A stretch of DNA of 64,000 bases from Bartonella sp. AU16XJBT (GTDB lineage: Bacteria > Pseudomonadota > Alphaproteobacteria > Rhizobiales > Rhizobiaceae): contig NZ_JAQITF010000008.1 in assembly GCF_028618665.1 (NCBI RefSeq), forward strand, positions 1-64,000. Reading direction: 5' to 3'. This document shows, in pieces, positions 48,143 through 57,841 of the stretch. The position numbers and the translations under genes were made by a program. The stretch's first letter is position 1, and every line of letters starts with the position of its first letter. The notes under the pieces were generated by a model. The model ran no database searches. It saw nothing but the letters and a program-made list of their open reading frames with translations, and was not told the DNA's origin.

Positions 48143-48928
48143 TTAATGTCCTGGATGAATTGCATCATTAAGATACATACAAGTTAAAACTGTAAAGACG
48201 TAAGCCTGAAGAAATGCAACCAAAAACTCAAGAGCCGTAATCGCTACAGTCATAATAAGGGGCAAAATCGAACCACCAACGCCTACGATTCCTACCCCAA
48301 TCATTGAAACAACAAACCCAGCAAACACTTTGAGCGTAATATGACCAGCAAGCATATTCGCAAAAAGACGAAGAGAAAGACTGATGGGGCGAGAGAGAAA
48401 AGAAATAATCTCAATCATTGTCACTAGAGGCAAAACTACCACAGGAACCCCACTGGGAACGAACAGTTTCAAAAAACTGACCCCATGCTTATAAAAGCCA
48501 TAACCAATCACCGTTAAAATAACCACCATTGCCAACGAAAACGTGATCATGATCTGAGAGGTCACCGTATAAAAATAGGGGAAAAGACCAATAAAGTTAG
48601 CAACCAAAATAAAAGTAAACAGAGAAAAAACTAAAGGGAAAAACTGCATTCCCCGCACACCAGATGATTCCCGCAGAGTCGACGCTACAAACTCATAGGC
48701 CATTTCTGAAAGAGATTGCATCCTCGTTGGAACTAATCCACGACTTGATGATGAAATAAAGAGAAAAACGGAGGTTATAACAACCGTAACGACTGTAAAC
48801 AATGATACATTTGTAAATGATAAATCCATATTTCCTATGGAAATCTTAATCAGCCGTGAAACCTCAAACTGATGAATAGGATCTGGAGCGTGCGCTGTCA
48901 CTTCAACCTCATTTATCGGACCTCTCAT
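48143..48928 (-). CDS. atpB: ATP synthase F0 subunit a
   Basis: 261 residues from ATG 48928 (GGGG upstream); a longer frame begins at 48949. Forms the proton half-channels beside the c-ring; five or six membrane helices. The essential Arg is in [18 protein letters not shown], and [28 protein letters not shown] is the typical end. It overlaps the atpI stop by 20 bases, so it is co-transcribed with atpI. Confidence 0.95.
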   Translation of the reverse strand: MRGPINEVEVTAHAPDPIHQFEVSRLIKISIGNMDLSFTNVSLFTVVTVVITSVFLFISSSSRGLVPTRMQSLSEMAYEFVASTLRESSGVRGMQFFPLVFSLFTFILVANFIGLFPYFYTVTSQIMITFSLAMVVILTVIGYGFYKHGVSFLKLFVPSGVPVVVLPLVTMIEIISFLSRPISLSLRLFANMLAGHITLKVFAGFVVSMIGVGIVGVGGSILPLIMTVAITALEFLVAFLQAYVFTVLTCMYLNDAIHPGH

Positions 48929-49343
48929 GGGCCCCTTTATTTTGTTCATCTTGGCGCAATACGCCTTTTTGTCCTAATTGACTGGAGGAAACATATCCCA
49001 CAGACCGAAGAATACTCAATACACCAGCAGCAAATCCAAGAAAGAGAAAGAACACCAATCCCCACGGCCATGAACCTGCTAACTTATCAAACCCCACCCC
49101 CAAAACAACACCAACAATAACACTTGCTAGAAACTCACTGGAAAGCTTAATCGCATCCGCTATCCTTCCTTGTGATTTTTTCCGCCTATCCTTATGCTCC
49201 CGCTTCCTTAACGCTTGCTTACGTCCTAAAGCTACGCTTAAGTTTTTACTACGACATTCCAAATCCTCTGAATGAAAACACCCTCTTTGCTTTTTTTCTT
49301 CAGCCTCCTTGCGGCTTGTAACGGGTTTTTCGCCCATCGCCAT
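48909..49343 (-). CDS. atpI: ATP synthase-associated AtpI-like protein
   Basis: 144 residues from ATG 49343 (AAAGGAG six bases upstream; ATGs at 49346 and 49337 are alternatives). The C-terminal half has two membrane helices of the AtpI/Zn-peptidase-free family: [26 protein letters not shown] and [22 protein letters not shown]. The N-terminal 60 residues are unusually long and basic ([20 protein letters not shown]). AtpI helps c-ring assembly or Mg supply; its exact role is debated. First gene of the F0 operon. Confidence 0.85.
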   Translation of the reverse strand: MAMGEKPVTSRKEAEEKKQRGCFHSEDLECRSKNLSVALGRKQALRKREHKDRRKKSQGRIADAIKLSSEFLASVIVGVVLGVGFDKLAGSWPWGLVFFLFLGFAAGVLSILRSVGYVSSSQLGQKGVLRQDEQNKGAHERSDK

Positions 49344-49499
49344 CATCGGCTCCTTTATCAAAAAGCAAAGTAAAAATGCATCTCATAAAACCGTGTGCAT
49401 CATATTGTTCCCGAATTTATTCGTCAAGACACTAAAAGAAATCTATCACAAATTATCGTATAAATTTTATCGCATAAGTAACCTATTTTTCAATTCACA

Positions 49500-49860
49500 T
49501 GATTTTTTTAAAAGATATTTCTTAAAGCCCCTAAACCAATTCCACAACATCACCCAAGAATACATAAAAGCTTCCGTAAATAATATAAAACTTTTAAGTT
49601 CTCCATCTTTATGCTTATGAAGAAACAAGCTGGCACCCTTATACACTTTGTTAACTCCAATGTTGCAACAGTCCTCGTCTTGAAAGAACGCATAAAAGAC
49701 TTTTCTTTAATCGTTTTTACTCAGACATCAATCCGACTTGTGATGGCAAGGACACCATTTTAATTAATTCAATATGAACATGTTTGAAATATAAAGAAGC
49801 GTACGATATTTTGTGTTCTTAATTCAATATAAAAAGTGATAATTTATTATTATAAATCAA
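49500..49860 (-). repeat. Dispersed intergenic repeat, copy F
   Basis: On the minus strand from 49860: TTGATTTATAATAATAAATTATCA, AATATCGTACGCTTC, CATATTGAATTAATTAAAAT, GACTGTTGCAACATTGGAG, and a tail with GGGGCTTTAAGAAATATCTTTTAAAA that matches the tails of copies D and G. All blocks are in the shared order. Confidence 0.62.
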
Positions 49861-50202
49861 ACTATTATTAAATTAATAACACTAAACATTAACACACTTG
49901 CACATCATCATTCTAGCTTGCAAACAAATGGAATGCTGTCTTGTTTTCCGTCAAAATCATATTTTTCCTCATATCATTTAAATATTCTGAACGTATGTAA
50001 ATTCATCTACCCAAAACATACAAAATATATCGTGTAACACTTTGATAAGATAGCACAAACATAACTGATGTCTTATTCTTGGTAACAATAATATACTAAA
50101 CACATATTCACTGAATGTGAATCAATCGCGTAGGCTTTACCCATCATGCGTTAAGGGAAATGGAAGCTATTAGTTTTTTTGCGTTATTTTAGCGCAACGT
50201 AT

Positions 50203-50605
50203 TTATTTATAAGGATAATTTATAATTTTCACCTTTAAAAAGAACTCTGATAAGATATTCTTGCGTATTCATATTGAAGTCATCAAAACTGTTTTTGTAT
50301 ATCACAAGAAGGGTTTATGTGTGCTTAAAAACGGTTGAAAAATTGCTTTTTATGCTCTCTTTCAAAACGAGAATTGGTACAAATAGAATTGATACACCCT
50401 TGAAAGCTGAAAATAATATGAACGCATTAGCTTGTGGCTTTTATTCAAGTAAACTTGTACTTTTTGTTTAACTGAAAATTCTCAACGGGTTGTATATGAT
50501 TCCACTTGCAAGGTATTTTACGTTATCCTCTATTTACAGACACCATCGTGAAATAGGCTTATAGAAGCACAAAGAGATTTTTCTTTAAGTACGAGATATA
50601 ATAAA
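50203..50605 (+). repeat. Dispersed intergenic repeat, copy G
   Basis: From 50203: TTATTTATAAGGATAATTTA, AAGAACTCTGATAAGATATTCTTG, CATATTGAAGTCATCAAAACTG, ATCACAAGAAGGG, then a less similar middle, and a well-preserved tail with CCATCGTGAAATAGGCTTATAGAAG, AGATTTTTCTTTAAGTACGAG. The tail matches copy A almost block for block. Confidence 0.62.
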
Positions 50606-51165
50606 TTTACAATTTTAAATAGAGCTCAATAAAACTTGAATACGACCGCTATACCGCTTTATACAATTTTAATCCACTTTTTGAATCTCACCCTTTGCAA
50701 TTGAATATTATTAGATTCCGCAGATATTTTTGCTTTTTATTTAGAAAAACTATCGCAAGCAAAAGCGCTTATGAATACCGTCTATTTTTATGAAAAGATA
50801 ATTTAATGCTTCTTTTCAAATGAGCATCATCATTATATTTCCCTCCCCTCAGATTGCATTTATTTTTGCATTAAAATACACTCTTAAAAGGATTGTGTGC
50901 TCTTTCTTAAATACTCCCCATTAAATTCTTCTCATAACATGCGCATAGAGAATCTTTATCAAGAGAAAATAAAATGAGAAAGCTCTATAGCACTCATGAT
51001 AAATGATTATTGATGAATCAAGACTTTAGAAAATAAAAATTTTTTTCTTTTATAAAAAAGGAGATGATTGTCTGTTGAAGTTATCATTTCATTTTCGATA
51101 TTTAGAACACGACAAATCATGCAACAGCTTATTTTTAAGGTTCTATAGATTTCATTCACTTTTAA

Positions 51166-52590
51166 TCATTTCTTTTGAGAGCGTGTCGCAAAAGGATTAT
51201 CAGAAGCTCGTAATGATAGGCGCACTGGTATACCAGACATATCAAATGTTTCACGTAATCCATTGACAAGATAACGCAAATAGGACTGAGGCATGACTTT
51301 GGGACGTGAGCAAGAAATCATAAATCCAGGGGGACGTGTTTTCACCTGTGTGATATATTTAACCTTAAGTCGACGTCCCGAAATCGCAGGTGGTGGATGA
51401 TGTGCCACAACAGTTTCAAGCCATTGGTTCAATTTAGCCGTGGAAATACGGCGATTCCATACACGGTGCATGATCATGATATTTTCCATGAGTTTATCAA
51501 TCCCTTGACCATATTGTCCCGATAAAGGAACAGCCCTCAAACCACGAACTTGAGGAAGAAATCGCGCACATTTTTCATGCAAATCAATCAATGTGGCCTG
51601 ACTATTTTCAATAAGGTCCCACTTATTGAAAGCAATAACTGGGACACGCCCTTCACGAATCACAAGATCCGCAATTTGTAAATCCTGCTTTTCAAAAGAC
51701 ATCGTTGCATCAAAAACAATGACCACCACTTCAGCAAAACGAATAGCACGCAAAGTATCTGCAACCGATAACTTTTCTAATTTCTCTTGAATTTTCGATT
51801 TTCGACGTAAACCTGCAGTATCAAATAGTTTAATATGACGACCACGCCATTCCCAATCGACAGAAATAGAATCGCGTGTCAACCCTGCTTCTGGTCCTGT
51901 TAACAACCGATCTTGCTTCAACATACTATTGATAAGAGTGGATTTTCCTGTATTGGGACGCCCGGCAATGGCAATCCGAATAGGCTTACTTTCATCGTAA
52001 ATAAGCCCCTCTTCTTGCAAATCTTCTATATCATTACCAACAGATGCAGGCTGTATCGTCATATCTTCTTCTTTGTTGTTGCCAAAAGCGCGCTCTGACC
52101 CAACAGCGTCTATAATGGCATCACGAAGATCGCTAAGTCCCAAACCATGTTCAGCCGATATTGGGCACGGCTCTCCCAAACCTAATGACCATGCCTCATA
52201 CTCTCCCCCTGTTGCCGCTTTTGACTCAGACTTATTAGCAACGAGTACAATCGGTTTTCCTGATTTGCGAACCAGTGAAGCAAAATTTAAATCACTCGGT
52301 GTTATTCCGCTCTTTGCATCAAATACGAAGAAAATAAGATCTGCTTCATCAATCGCAGCTTTTGTATGAGAACGCATACGCCCCTCAAGTGTATGATCTC
52401 CTGCTTCTTCCAGCCCAGCCGTATCAATCACATCAAAACGTAGATCTTGAAGTTTTGCCGCATGAATACGCCGATCACGTGTTACACCCGGCTTATCATC
52501 AACCAAAGCCAATTTTTGCCCAACCAAACGATTAAAAAGTGTCGATTTCCCAACATTGGGACGACCAACGATAGCAATGGTAAGGCTCAT
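51166..52590 (-). CDS. der: Ribosome-biogenesis GTPase Der
   Basis: 474 residues from ATG 52590, behind AAGGAATAAATCG (a longer frame from 52635 overlaps the upstream gene and is not used). Two tandem GTPase domains, first P-loop [16 protein letters not shown] with DTAGLEEAG, second [15 protein letters not shown] with [11 protein letters not shown], each with an NKxD-type motif (NKSE in the first, NKWD in the second), then a KH-like C-terminal domain. Needed for 50S assembly. It starts 4 bases after the YfgM-like gene stop, so the two are one operon. Confidence 0.96.
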   Translation of the reverse strand: MSLTIAIVGRPNVGKSTLFNRLVGQKLALVDDKPGVTRDRRIHAAKLQDLRFDVIDTAGLEEAGDHTLEGRMRSHTKAAIDEADLIFFVFDAKSGITPSDLNFASLVRKSGKPIVLVANKSESKAATGGEYEAWSLGLGEPCPISAEHGLGLSDLRDAIIDAVGSERAFGNNKEEDMTIQPASVGNDIEDLQEEGLIYDESKPIRIAIAGRPNTGKSTLINSMLKQDRLLTGPEAGLTRDSISVDWEWRGRHIKLFDTAGLRRKSKIQEKLEKLSVADTLRAIRFAEVVVIVFDATMSFEKQDLQIADLVIREGRVPVIAFNKWDLIENSQATLIDLHEKCARFLPQVRGLRAVPLSGQYGQGIDKLMENIMIMHRVWNRRISTAKLNQWLETVVAHHPPPAISGRRLKVKYITQVKTRPPGFMISCSRPKVMPQSYLRYLVNGLRETFDMSGIPVRLSLRASDNPFATRSQKK

Positions 52591-52594
52591 CGAT

Positions 52595-53266
52595 TTATTC
52601 CTTATTTGCCTTGCCCTCAGCTTGCATAAGCTCAAGCATCATTCGAGCCCGATCTGTCACTTTTGATCTCAGCGTCCCTTCTGCAGAAATTTTCTGAAAA
52701 TAGTCAACGGCCTCATCAATCTTCCCTGCTTTATAAGCAGCTAAGCCCAAAGCCTCTCGTGCGGACATACGCATAGGATCAATATCACTTGCCATATCTT
52801 CGACGCGCTTTTTGACATCATCCAAAGTCCCTGTATCAACCAAAATATAGGCGGCTCGAATTTTTGCAACCTTTCGCAAAATCTGCGGTGCTTTCTCATC
52901 TGCTGCAACAGAATCAAAGATCTCTACCGACTTGATAAGATCACCTTGCTCCATGCGTAAAGAAGCCTCCCGCAAACGGGCAAGAAAAGGATATCCTCCA
53001 AAATGAGAGTCTTTAACATTCTCCAATTGCTTTATCGCCTTATCAAAATGACGTGTATCCGCAAAATTAAGGCTTTTTACAAATGCATCACCAATATGGC
53101 TGGCTTTCTTTATTTGCGCATGATGATAAATTTGATAAATAATTATCGTGAGAATGAAAAGAAGAGCTGCCCCAATAATTGAAAAACCATAACGTCTCCA
53201 AAAAGCAAGTGCTTTTTCTTGGCGAAATTCTGCATTAACTTCAGCAATAAAACTATCATACGACAT
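52595..53266 (-). CDS. YfgM-like membrane-anchored TPR protein
   Basis: 223 residues. A cytosolic N-terminal stretch ([23 protein letters not shown]) precedes one membrane helix (about 28-48, [20 protein letters not shown]); the rest is periplasmic with degenerate TPR helices ([42 protein letters not shown]). Members of this group interact with periplasmic chaperones and the Sec machinery. Its position just upstream of der is conserved in Proteobacteria. ATG at 53266. Confidence 0.85.
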   Translation of the reverse strand: MSYDSFIAEVNAEFRQEKALAFWRRYGFSIIGAALLFILTIIIYQIYHHAQIKKASHIGDAFVKSLNFADTRHFDKAIKQLENVKDSHFGGYPFLARLREASLRMEQGDLIKSVEIFDSVAADEKAPQILRKVAKIRAAYILVDTGTLDDVKKRVEDMASDIDPMRMSAREALGLAAYKAGKIDEAVDYFQKISAEGTLRSKVTDRARMMLELMQAEGKANKE

Positions 53267-53858
53267 ATAACATACCTTGTAAAAAATTTACTTTCTACAC
53301 TTTTACGCATAAATGGACAAAGATGGTAGTCCTCATTAAAGAAAAAGCTTTAAGTTGCTCTGTTTATTCATTTCAAAGCAATATGTATCCCAATTGATTA
53401 GTCTTTTGCAACTGTATCAATTAAAAACGACGCAAATATCCTTTTGCTTAACATGACAATTTTTATATAATTTGTTTTATATAATTTGAATTTATAAAAA
53501 AGATCACGACCTTAATATATAGATGCTTGTCGATAATGTTAACCATTCTTTCTTAATTCAATGTATACCAAAGACAATCTTTTAAAGCCCTTAAAAACAA
53601 ATGGTTCCTTGTCTTCAATTGTAGAATGGCATTAAACACACAAACTTTTTACAAAAAACGATAGCTAAACTTCTCTCTCCCCCTCTAAAACCAAATAAAC
53701 AAATTTGCACCCCACAGAAAAAACACTGGAGCGTTATTAAAAGAATGCTCTCCCCTAAGTTTCAAGTAAAAATTTTTATACAAAGTGTATCCCTTCAACT
53801 TAATCTTCATACGATTAACGACCTTTTGTAATCGATCCTTAAAGCTTCTAAAAATATC
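53267..53858. other. Intergenic region with a 14-bp tandem duplication
   Basis: 592 bases without a gene. TTTTATATAATTTG is repeated exactly twice, head to tail, at 53461-53474 and 53475-53488. The rest shows no recognised repeat copy. Confidence 0.5.
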
Positions 53859-55631
53859 CTATTGTAATGGCCAAACCCACATAAGCATGGGAACAGCAAC
53901 AATAACGATCAACACCGCCAATGGAGCCCCCAAACGTGGATAATCACTAAAACGATATCCTCCTGGCGCCATCACGAGCATATTGCTTTGATGTCCAATA
54001 GGTGTAAGAAACTCACACCCCGCACCAATTGCAACAGCCATCAAAAAAGCTTCAGGCTTATAATGAAGAGAATGAGCAAAACTTGACGCGATGGGTGCAA
54101 CCATCATAACCGTTGCTGCATTATTCAAAAATGGCGTGACCAACATGGCTGTCACCAACATCAGTGCTAAAGCACCAGATGGCGGGAAAAATATTGCCAG
54201 TTGGCTCAGCCATTGACCAATGAGATCCGTACATCCCGTTCTCTCTAAGGCTTCACTCACTGGAATAAGAGCCGCTAAGAGGACTAATATTGGGCCATCT
54301 AATGCCTGATACAGATCACGCGCAGGCAAAACGCGAAAGATAACCATTGCAGCGGCTGCAGAAAAGAAAGAAAAAGCCACTGGAACAATATGAAAAGCTG
54401 TAAAAATAATGGCTATAAATAAAATGGCTAAAGATATAAAACCATGTCGTAAATTTCCAAACACAATATTTCGTTTTGCTAGGGGTAGACATTTCAATTC
54501 CCTTAATAAATTTGGAATAACCGCATCTTGTCCTTGTAAAACAATCACATCTCCAAGATGGAAAATAATATCATTAAGTCTTCCCCTCACCCTCTCATGT
54601 TGACGACTTAACGCAAGCAAATTGACATTATAGTGATCAAATAGGGAAAACTCTTTCGCACTAATGCCAATAAGAGGCGAATTATGCGTGATGACCGCTT
54701 CAATAATATCAATATCACTGTCCTTATCCCCTGTAGAAAGCGTTCGCTCCTTAGAAAACTCTAAACGAGCAGAATTCATCACACTATCTATTCCTGTATG
54801 TGACCCTTCCAGCAAAACAATATCATTTTCAGATAAAACAAAATCCGGTAGTGGCGAAATAAATACTTTGTTTCTGATAATTTGAATCACCATAACATCA
54901 CCACTTGATGGCTTAACCAAATCAATAATACTTTTCCCCACAATCGGTGAATTTATTGGAATATGCACTTCTGCAACATAATTACGAATATCAATGGCTT
55001 TATCAAACGATCCACCTGAACGCACACGTACAGGCAAAAGCCAATAAAAAAAGACCAAATATAAAACACCAACCATCGCAATAACCGCACCAACTGGTGT
55101 AAAATCAAACATCGTAAAAGGTGTTCCTGCTAAACGTTCTTGCATCGCTGAAATAACAACATTGGGAGATGTCCCTATCTGTGTCATAAGCCCCCCCAAT
55201 AAAGAACCAAAGGCCATGGGCATCAAAAAGACAGAGGGAGAAACCTGAGAACGACGCGCAAACTGAAAAGCGATCGGAAGCATGATAGCCAAAGCACCAA
55301 TATTTTTAACAAACATTGATAAAACGACAACAGAAAGAACCAAAAAAGCTAATTGAAGACGCACCGATTTCACATCTGGCCATATCCGCTGAATAATAAA
55401 TTCCATTATACCAGAACGTGATACAGCCGTACTGACAACAAACACACTTCCCACGATAATAACAATATCATTACTAAAACCGCTAAAAGCCTCCTTTGGA
55501 CTGACAAGACCAAGAGCACACGCTATTAATAATGTACAAATAGCGACAAGATCATAACGAAATCGATCCCAAATAAAAACAACCATCATGAGACCAATGA
55601 TCAAAAAGGCCATTATTTGATTTTCTGTCAT
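53859..55631 (-). CDS. SLC13-type anion transporter with RCK_C domains
   Basis: 590 residues from ATG 55631 (a GTG three codons earlier is open). Membrane domain of the SLC13/divalent-anion superfamily in two halves (about 1-205 and 400-590), interrupted by two cytosolic TrkA-C domains (about 215-390, with VEVHIPINSPIVGKSIIDL and DVIVLQGQDAV). GSLLGGLMTQIGTSPNVVISA and NNAATVMMVAPIA are the paired substrate-loop motifs. Substrate (sulfate, dicarboxylate or other) cannot be told. RCK_C domains suggest regulation by a bound ligand. Solitary gene. Confidence 0.88.
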   Translation of the reverse strand: MTENQIMAFLIIGLMMVVFIWDRFRYDLVAICTLLIACALGLVSPKEAFSGFSNDIVIIVGSVFVVSTAVSRSGIMEFIIQRIWPDVKSVRLQLAFLVLSVVVLSMFVKNIGALAIMLPIAFQFARRSQVSPSVFLMPMAFGSLLGGLMTQIGTSPNVVISAMQERLAGTPFTMFDFTPVGAVIAMVGVLYLVFFYWLLPVRVRSGGSFDKAIDIRNYVAEVHIPINSPIVGKSIIDLVKPSSGDVMVIQIIRNKVFISPLPDFVLSENDIVLLEGSHTGIDSVMNSARLEFSKERTLSTGDKDSDIDIIEAVITHNSPLIGISAKEFSLFDHYNVNLLALSRQHERVRGRLNDIIFHLGDVIVLQGQDAVIPNLLRELKCLPLAKRNIVFGNLRHGFISLAILFIAIIFTAFHIVPVAFSFFSAAAAMVIFRVLPARDLYQALDGPILVLLAALIPVSEALERTGCTDLIGQWLSQLAIFFPPSGALALMLVTAMLVTPFLNNAATVMMVAPIASSFAHSLHYKPEAFLMAVAIGAGCEFLTPIGHQSNMLVMAPGGYRFSDYPRLGAPLAVLIVIVAVPMLMWVWPLQ

Positions 55632-55985
55632 AACACTCACCTCTCCCCATTAAATTATAATAAACAAAAACATATCTTTATATGTTTTAAATATTCTTAT
55701 AAACAGCAGCAAGATAAAAGCGGACATAGGAATATTTTATGATAACTTAAAGTGATAAAAAATATGATGCGCATAAACTTATCTCTCCTTCATTATGCGT
55801 GCTTTTCTATAACGTGCTGAATCTAAAGAAAATCGATAAAAGTTGATAAAGTGATATTGCAAAAAAGCTGAGAATAACTCTAATATACAAGGTAGATGAC
55901 TGTTGAAACTGGTACACGCTATATTTTAACCTTTGTCGTTGCTTAAAAGAGTTTATCTTCACTCTCAATTCAAAGAGTGATAAAA
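55632..55985. other. Divergent intergenic region
   Basis: About 350 AT-rich bases between the SLC13 gene and the next gene, holding both promoters. No repeat copy or structured element recognised. Confidence 0.45.
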
Positions 55986-57692
55986 ATGAAAGAAGAAAGA
56001 ATGGTCAATCTTAATAGTGGGTATCAAAGTCACCTAAAATATTGGCTCACTTGCATTATTGGATTTGTTGCTATCTTGGCAATTATAATTGTGGGTGGAT
56101 TTTATATCGCAAAACCCTATCTTGACAGTTTTGTCAAACAAGAGATAGCCCGTCGTGCTATAAAAGCAGAAAAAACTGAAGTCAGCATTCTAGGTACAGT
56201 CAATTTGAAGAATGTTACACTCCCCGTTCCAGCCGGTACATCACTTAAAATTGGTGCCATTTCTGCTCGTCCTCCTCTTTCCTTTATTCCTGGAACTTTT
56301 ACATTTTATAATGTTGATTTAAAGCATAATAATATTCATGTAAAAATTCCCCAAATTTCTCTTAAAAGTGTATCCTTAAAAGACAAAGATAGAACAATCA
56401 CATCACGTCTTTTACAATCAATGATGCGTATTGAGCTTGCCTCAATAAGTGCTCCTAATATACAGCTTTCTGTAGAAAATAGAAACAAACCAGCAGAAAC
56501 AGTTGAAGTCAAAAATTTTCAGCTTTTTGATTTTAAAAAAGGTCATATTCGTTCCGTTAGTATCAAAAATATGGATTTTAAAACAATCGCAGTCAATGGT
56601 GATAAACAGATGCAGCTGATGGCTAAAAGTGATAGCATAAAAGCCAATGATATCGACATCAATTATGCCTATTCTATCATTTTCGGAAAAAATAACGCTC
56701 TCACTCAAGGAAAAACCGTTACTGGCCCTATTTCTCTGAACAATATAAGTGTCGATATTTTTGAAGAAGCAGAAAAAAATAGCTCTTTCTTCCTCGGCCA
56801 ATTTAAAACATCTGGTCTAAAGATGAAACCACTTGAACAAACGCCTGAAAAATTGGTTAAAGCTTATCTTAATGCAAGAAAAGAGAAGAATAAAGTCGCG
56901 GAAAAAATAGCACAAAATGGTCTCCTTCTAAACATACTGCTCGCCATTACCTCAGCAGATGCCAAAGTTGATAATGTCACCGTTGATATTCCGCCCTTGA
57001 AAGCAACTCTCGAATCATTTCAATTTAAACCAAGCTTGTGGAAACACCCTATCCCCAAAAAGCTTTTTCTTTCTTTCAATAACCTTTCGGTTTTACCGAA
57101 AAAAATGAATGAAAAAGACTTAGAACTCTTTAAACAGATGGGGTTTGAACAAATCGATTTTTCAGGAAAACTTGATATTTCTTATGATGAAAAAAAACAT
57201 ATGCTCCTTCTTGATACAATGTCTTTCGATATGAAAGATGTTGGGTCTGGGAACATATCGGCTAAGGTTATTGATGTTGATGAGAAGTTTTTTTCTGGTC
57301 AACAAAATGTCATGATTGCTGCTTCTCAAAACATTGGCATCAATGAAATTGATATACAATATAGAGATGCAGGTTTTATTGATAAGCTTTTTTCTTATCT
57401 TGCGAAAAGCCTTAATGATAGCCAACATGATCTTAAAAAGGAACTCTATGATGATTTCTATTTAATGATGACGCAAACCCCAAAAATGCTGCTAAAAAAT
57501 CATGACGAAGCAGAAAAAATTTCAAAATCCTTAGGTGAATTTGCTAAAAATCCACAAACATTGATCATTAAAATTAAAGCAAAAGATAATAAAGGGCTCA
57601 CAATGGTTGATCTCGAATCTGCTCTACAAAATGATCTATCCAAGGTGTTAAACAAAGTAGACCTCGCTATTAAAAATGAAGCATCGCCTTAA
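55986..57692 (+). CDS. Membrane-anchored protein of unknown function, AsmA-like features
   Basis: 568 residues from ATG 55986 (GTG 55977 and ATG 56001 are alternatives). A cytosolic N-terminus, one membrane helix (about 19-42, LTCIIGFVAILAIIIVGGFYIA), then a long periplasmic part rich in beta-like segments and Lys/Ile/Asn: VSILGTVNLKNVTLPVPAG, IPQISLKSVSL, AKVDNVTVDIPPLKATL. Repeated short strands after a single N-terminal helix resemble AsmA or bacterial lipid-transfer-type proteins, but no diagnostic motif is seen and the name is only a suggestion. It stands alone between noncoding gaps, upstream of nhaA. Confidence 0.6.
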   Translation: MKEERMVNLNSGYQSHLKYWLTCIIGFVAILAIIIVGGFYIAKPYLDSFVKQEIARRAIKAEKTEVSILGTVNLKNVTLPVPAGTSLKIGAISARPPLSFIPGTFTFYNVDLKHNNIHVKIPQISLKSVSLKDKDRTITSRLLQSMMRIELASISAPNIQLSVENRNKPAETVEVKNFQLFDFKKGHIRSVSIKNMDFKTIAVNGDKQMQLMAKSDSIKANDIDINYAYSIIFGKNNALTQGKTVTGPISLNNISVDIFEEAEKNSSFFLGQFKTSGLKMKPLEQTPEKLVKAYLNARKEKNKVAEKIAQNGLLLNILLAITSADAKVDNVTVDIPPLKATLESFQFKPSLWKHPIPKKLFLSFNNLSVLPKKMNEKDLELFKQMGFEQIDFSGKLDISYDEKKHMLLLDTMSFDMKDVGSGNISAKVIDVDEKFFSGQQNVMIAASQNIGINEIDIQYRDAGFIDKLFSYLAKSLNDSQHDLKKELYDDFYLMMTQTPKMLLKNHDEAEKISKSLGEFAKNPQTLIIKIKAKDNKGLTMVDLESALQNDLSKVLNKVDLAIKNEASP

Positions 57693-57841
57693 ACATATTG
57701 TGCTTTAAACATGATGATCTTGTCTATAAATTAAGAACTTTATTCCTCTTTTTGCTTTTATATGATACAGAAAACATCATAATAGAGTCACTATACACAG
57801 AGAATATAGAATCATAAAATTGTCGATAGTTGGAGTTGTTC

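Larger units (their letters stand above)
49344..51165. other. 1.8 kb intergenic region with repeat copies F and G
   Basis: The longest gene-free stretch in the window. It contains copies F (49500-49860, minus) and G (50203-50605, plus) head-to-head, about 340 bases apart, and then AT-rich sequence to the der stop. Short frames here are repeat-derived or chance. The promoter of the atp operon must lie near 49350-49450. Confidence 0.65.

Noticed and set aside
49309-49620. 103-codon plus-strand frame overlapping the atpI start
   Set aside because: Antisense to atpI and then repeat copy F; no start signal and no protein-like pattern.
50274-50471. 65-codon frame within repeat copy G
   Set aside because: It lies in a diverged part of the repeat, is not shared by other copies and has no ribosome-binding site.
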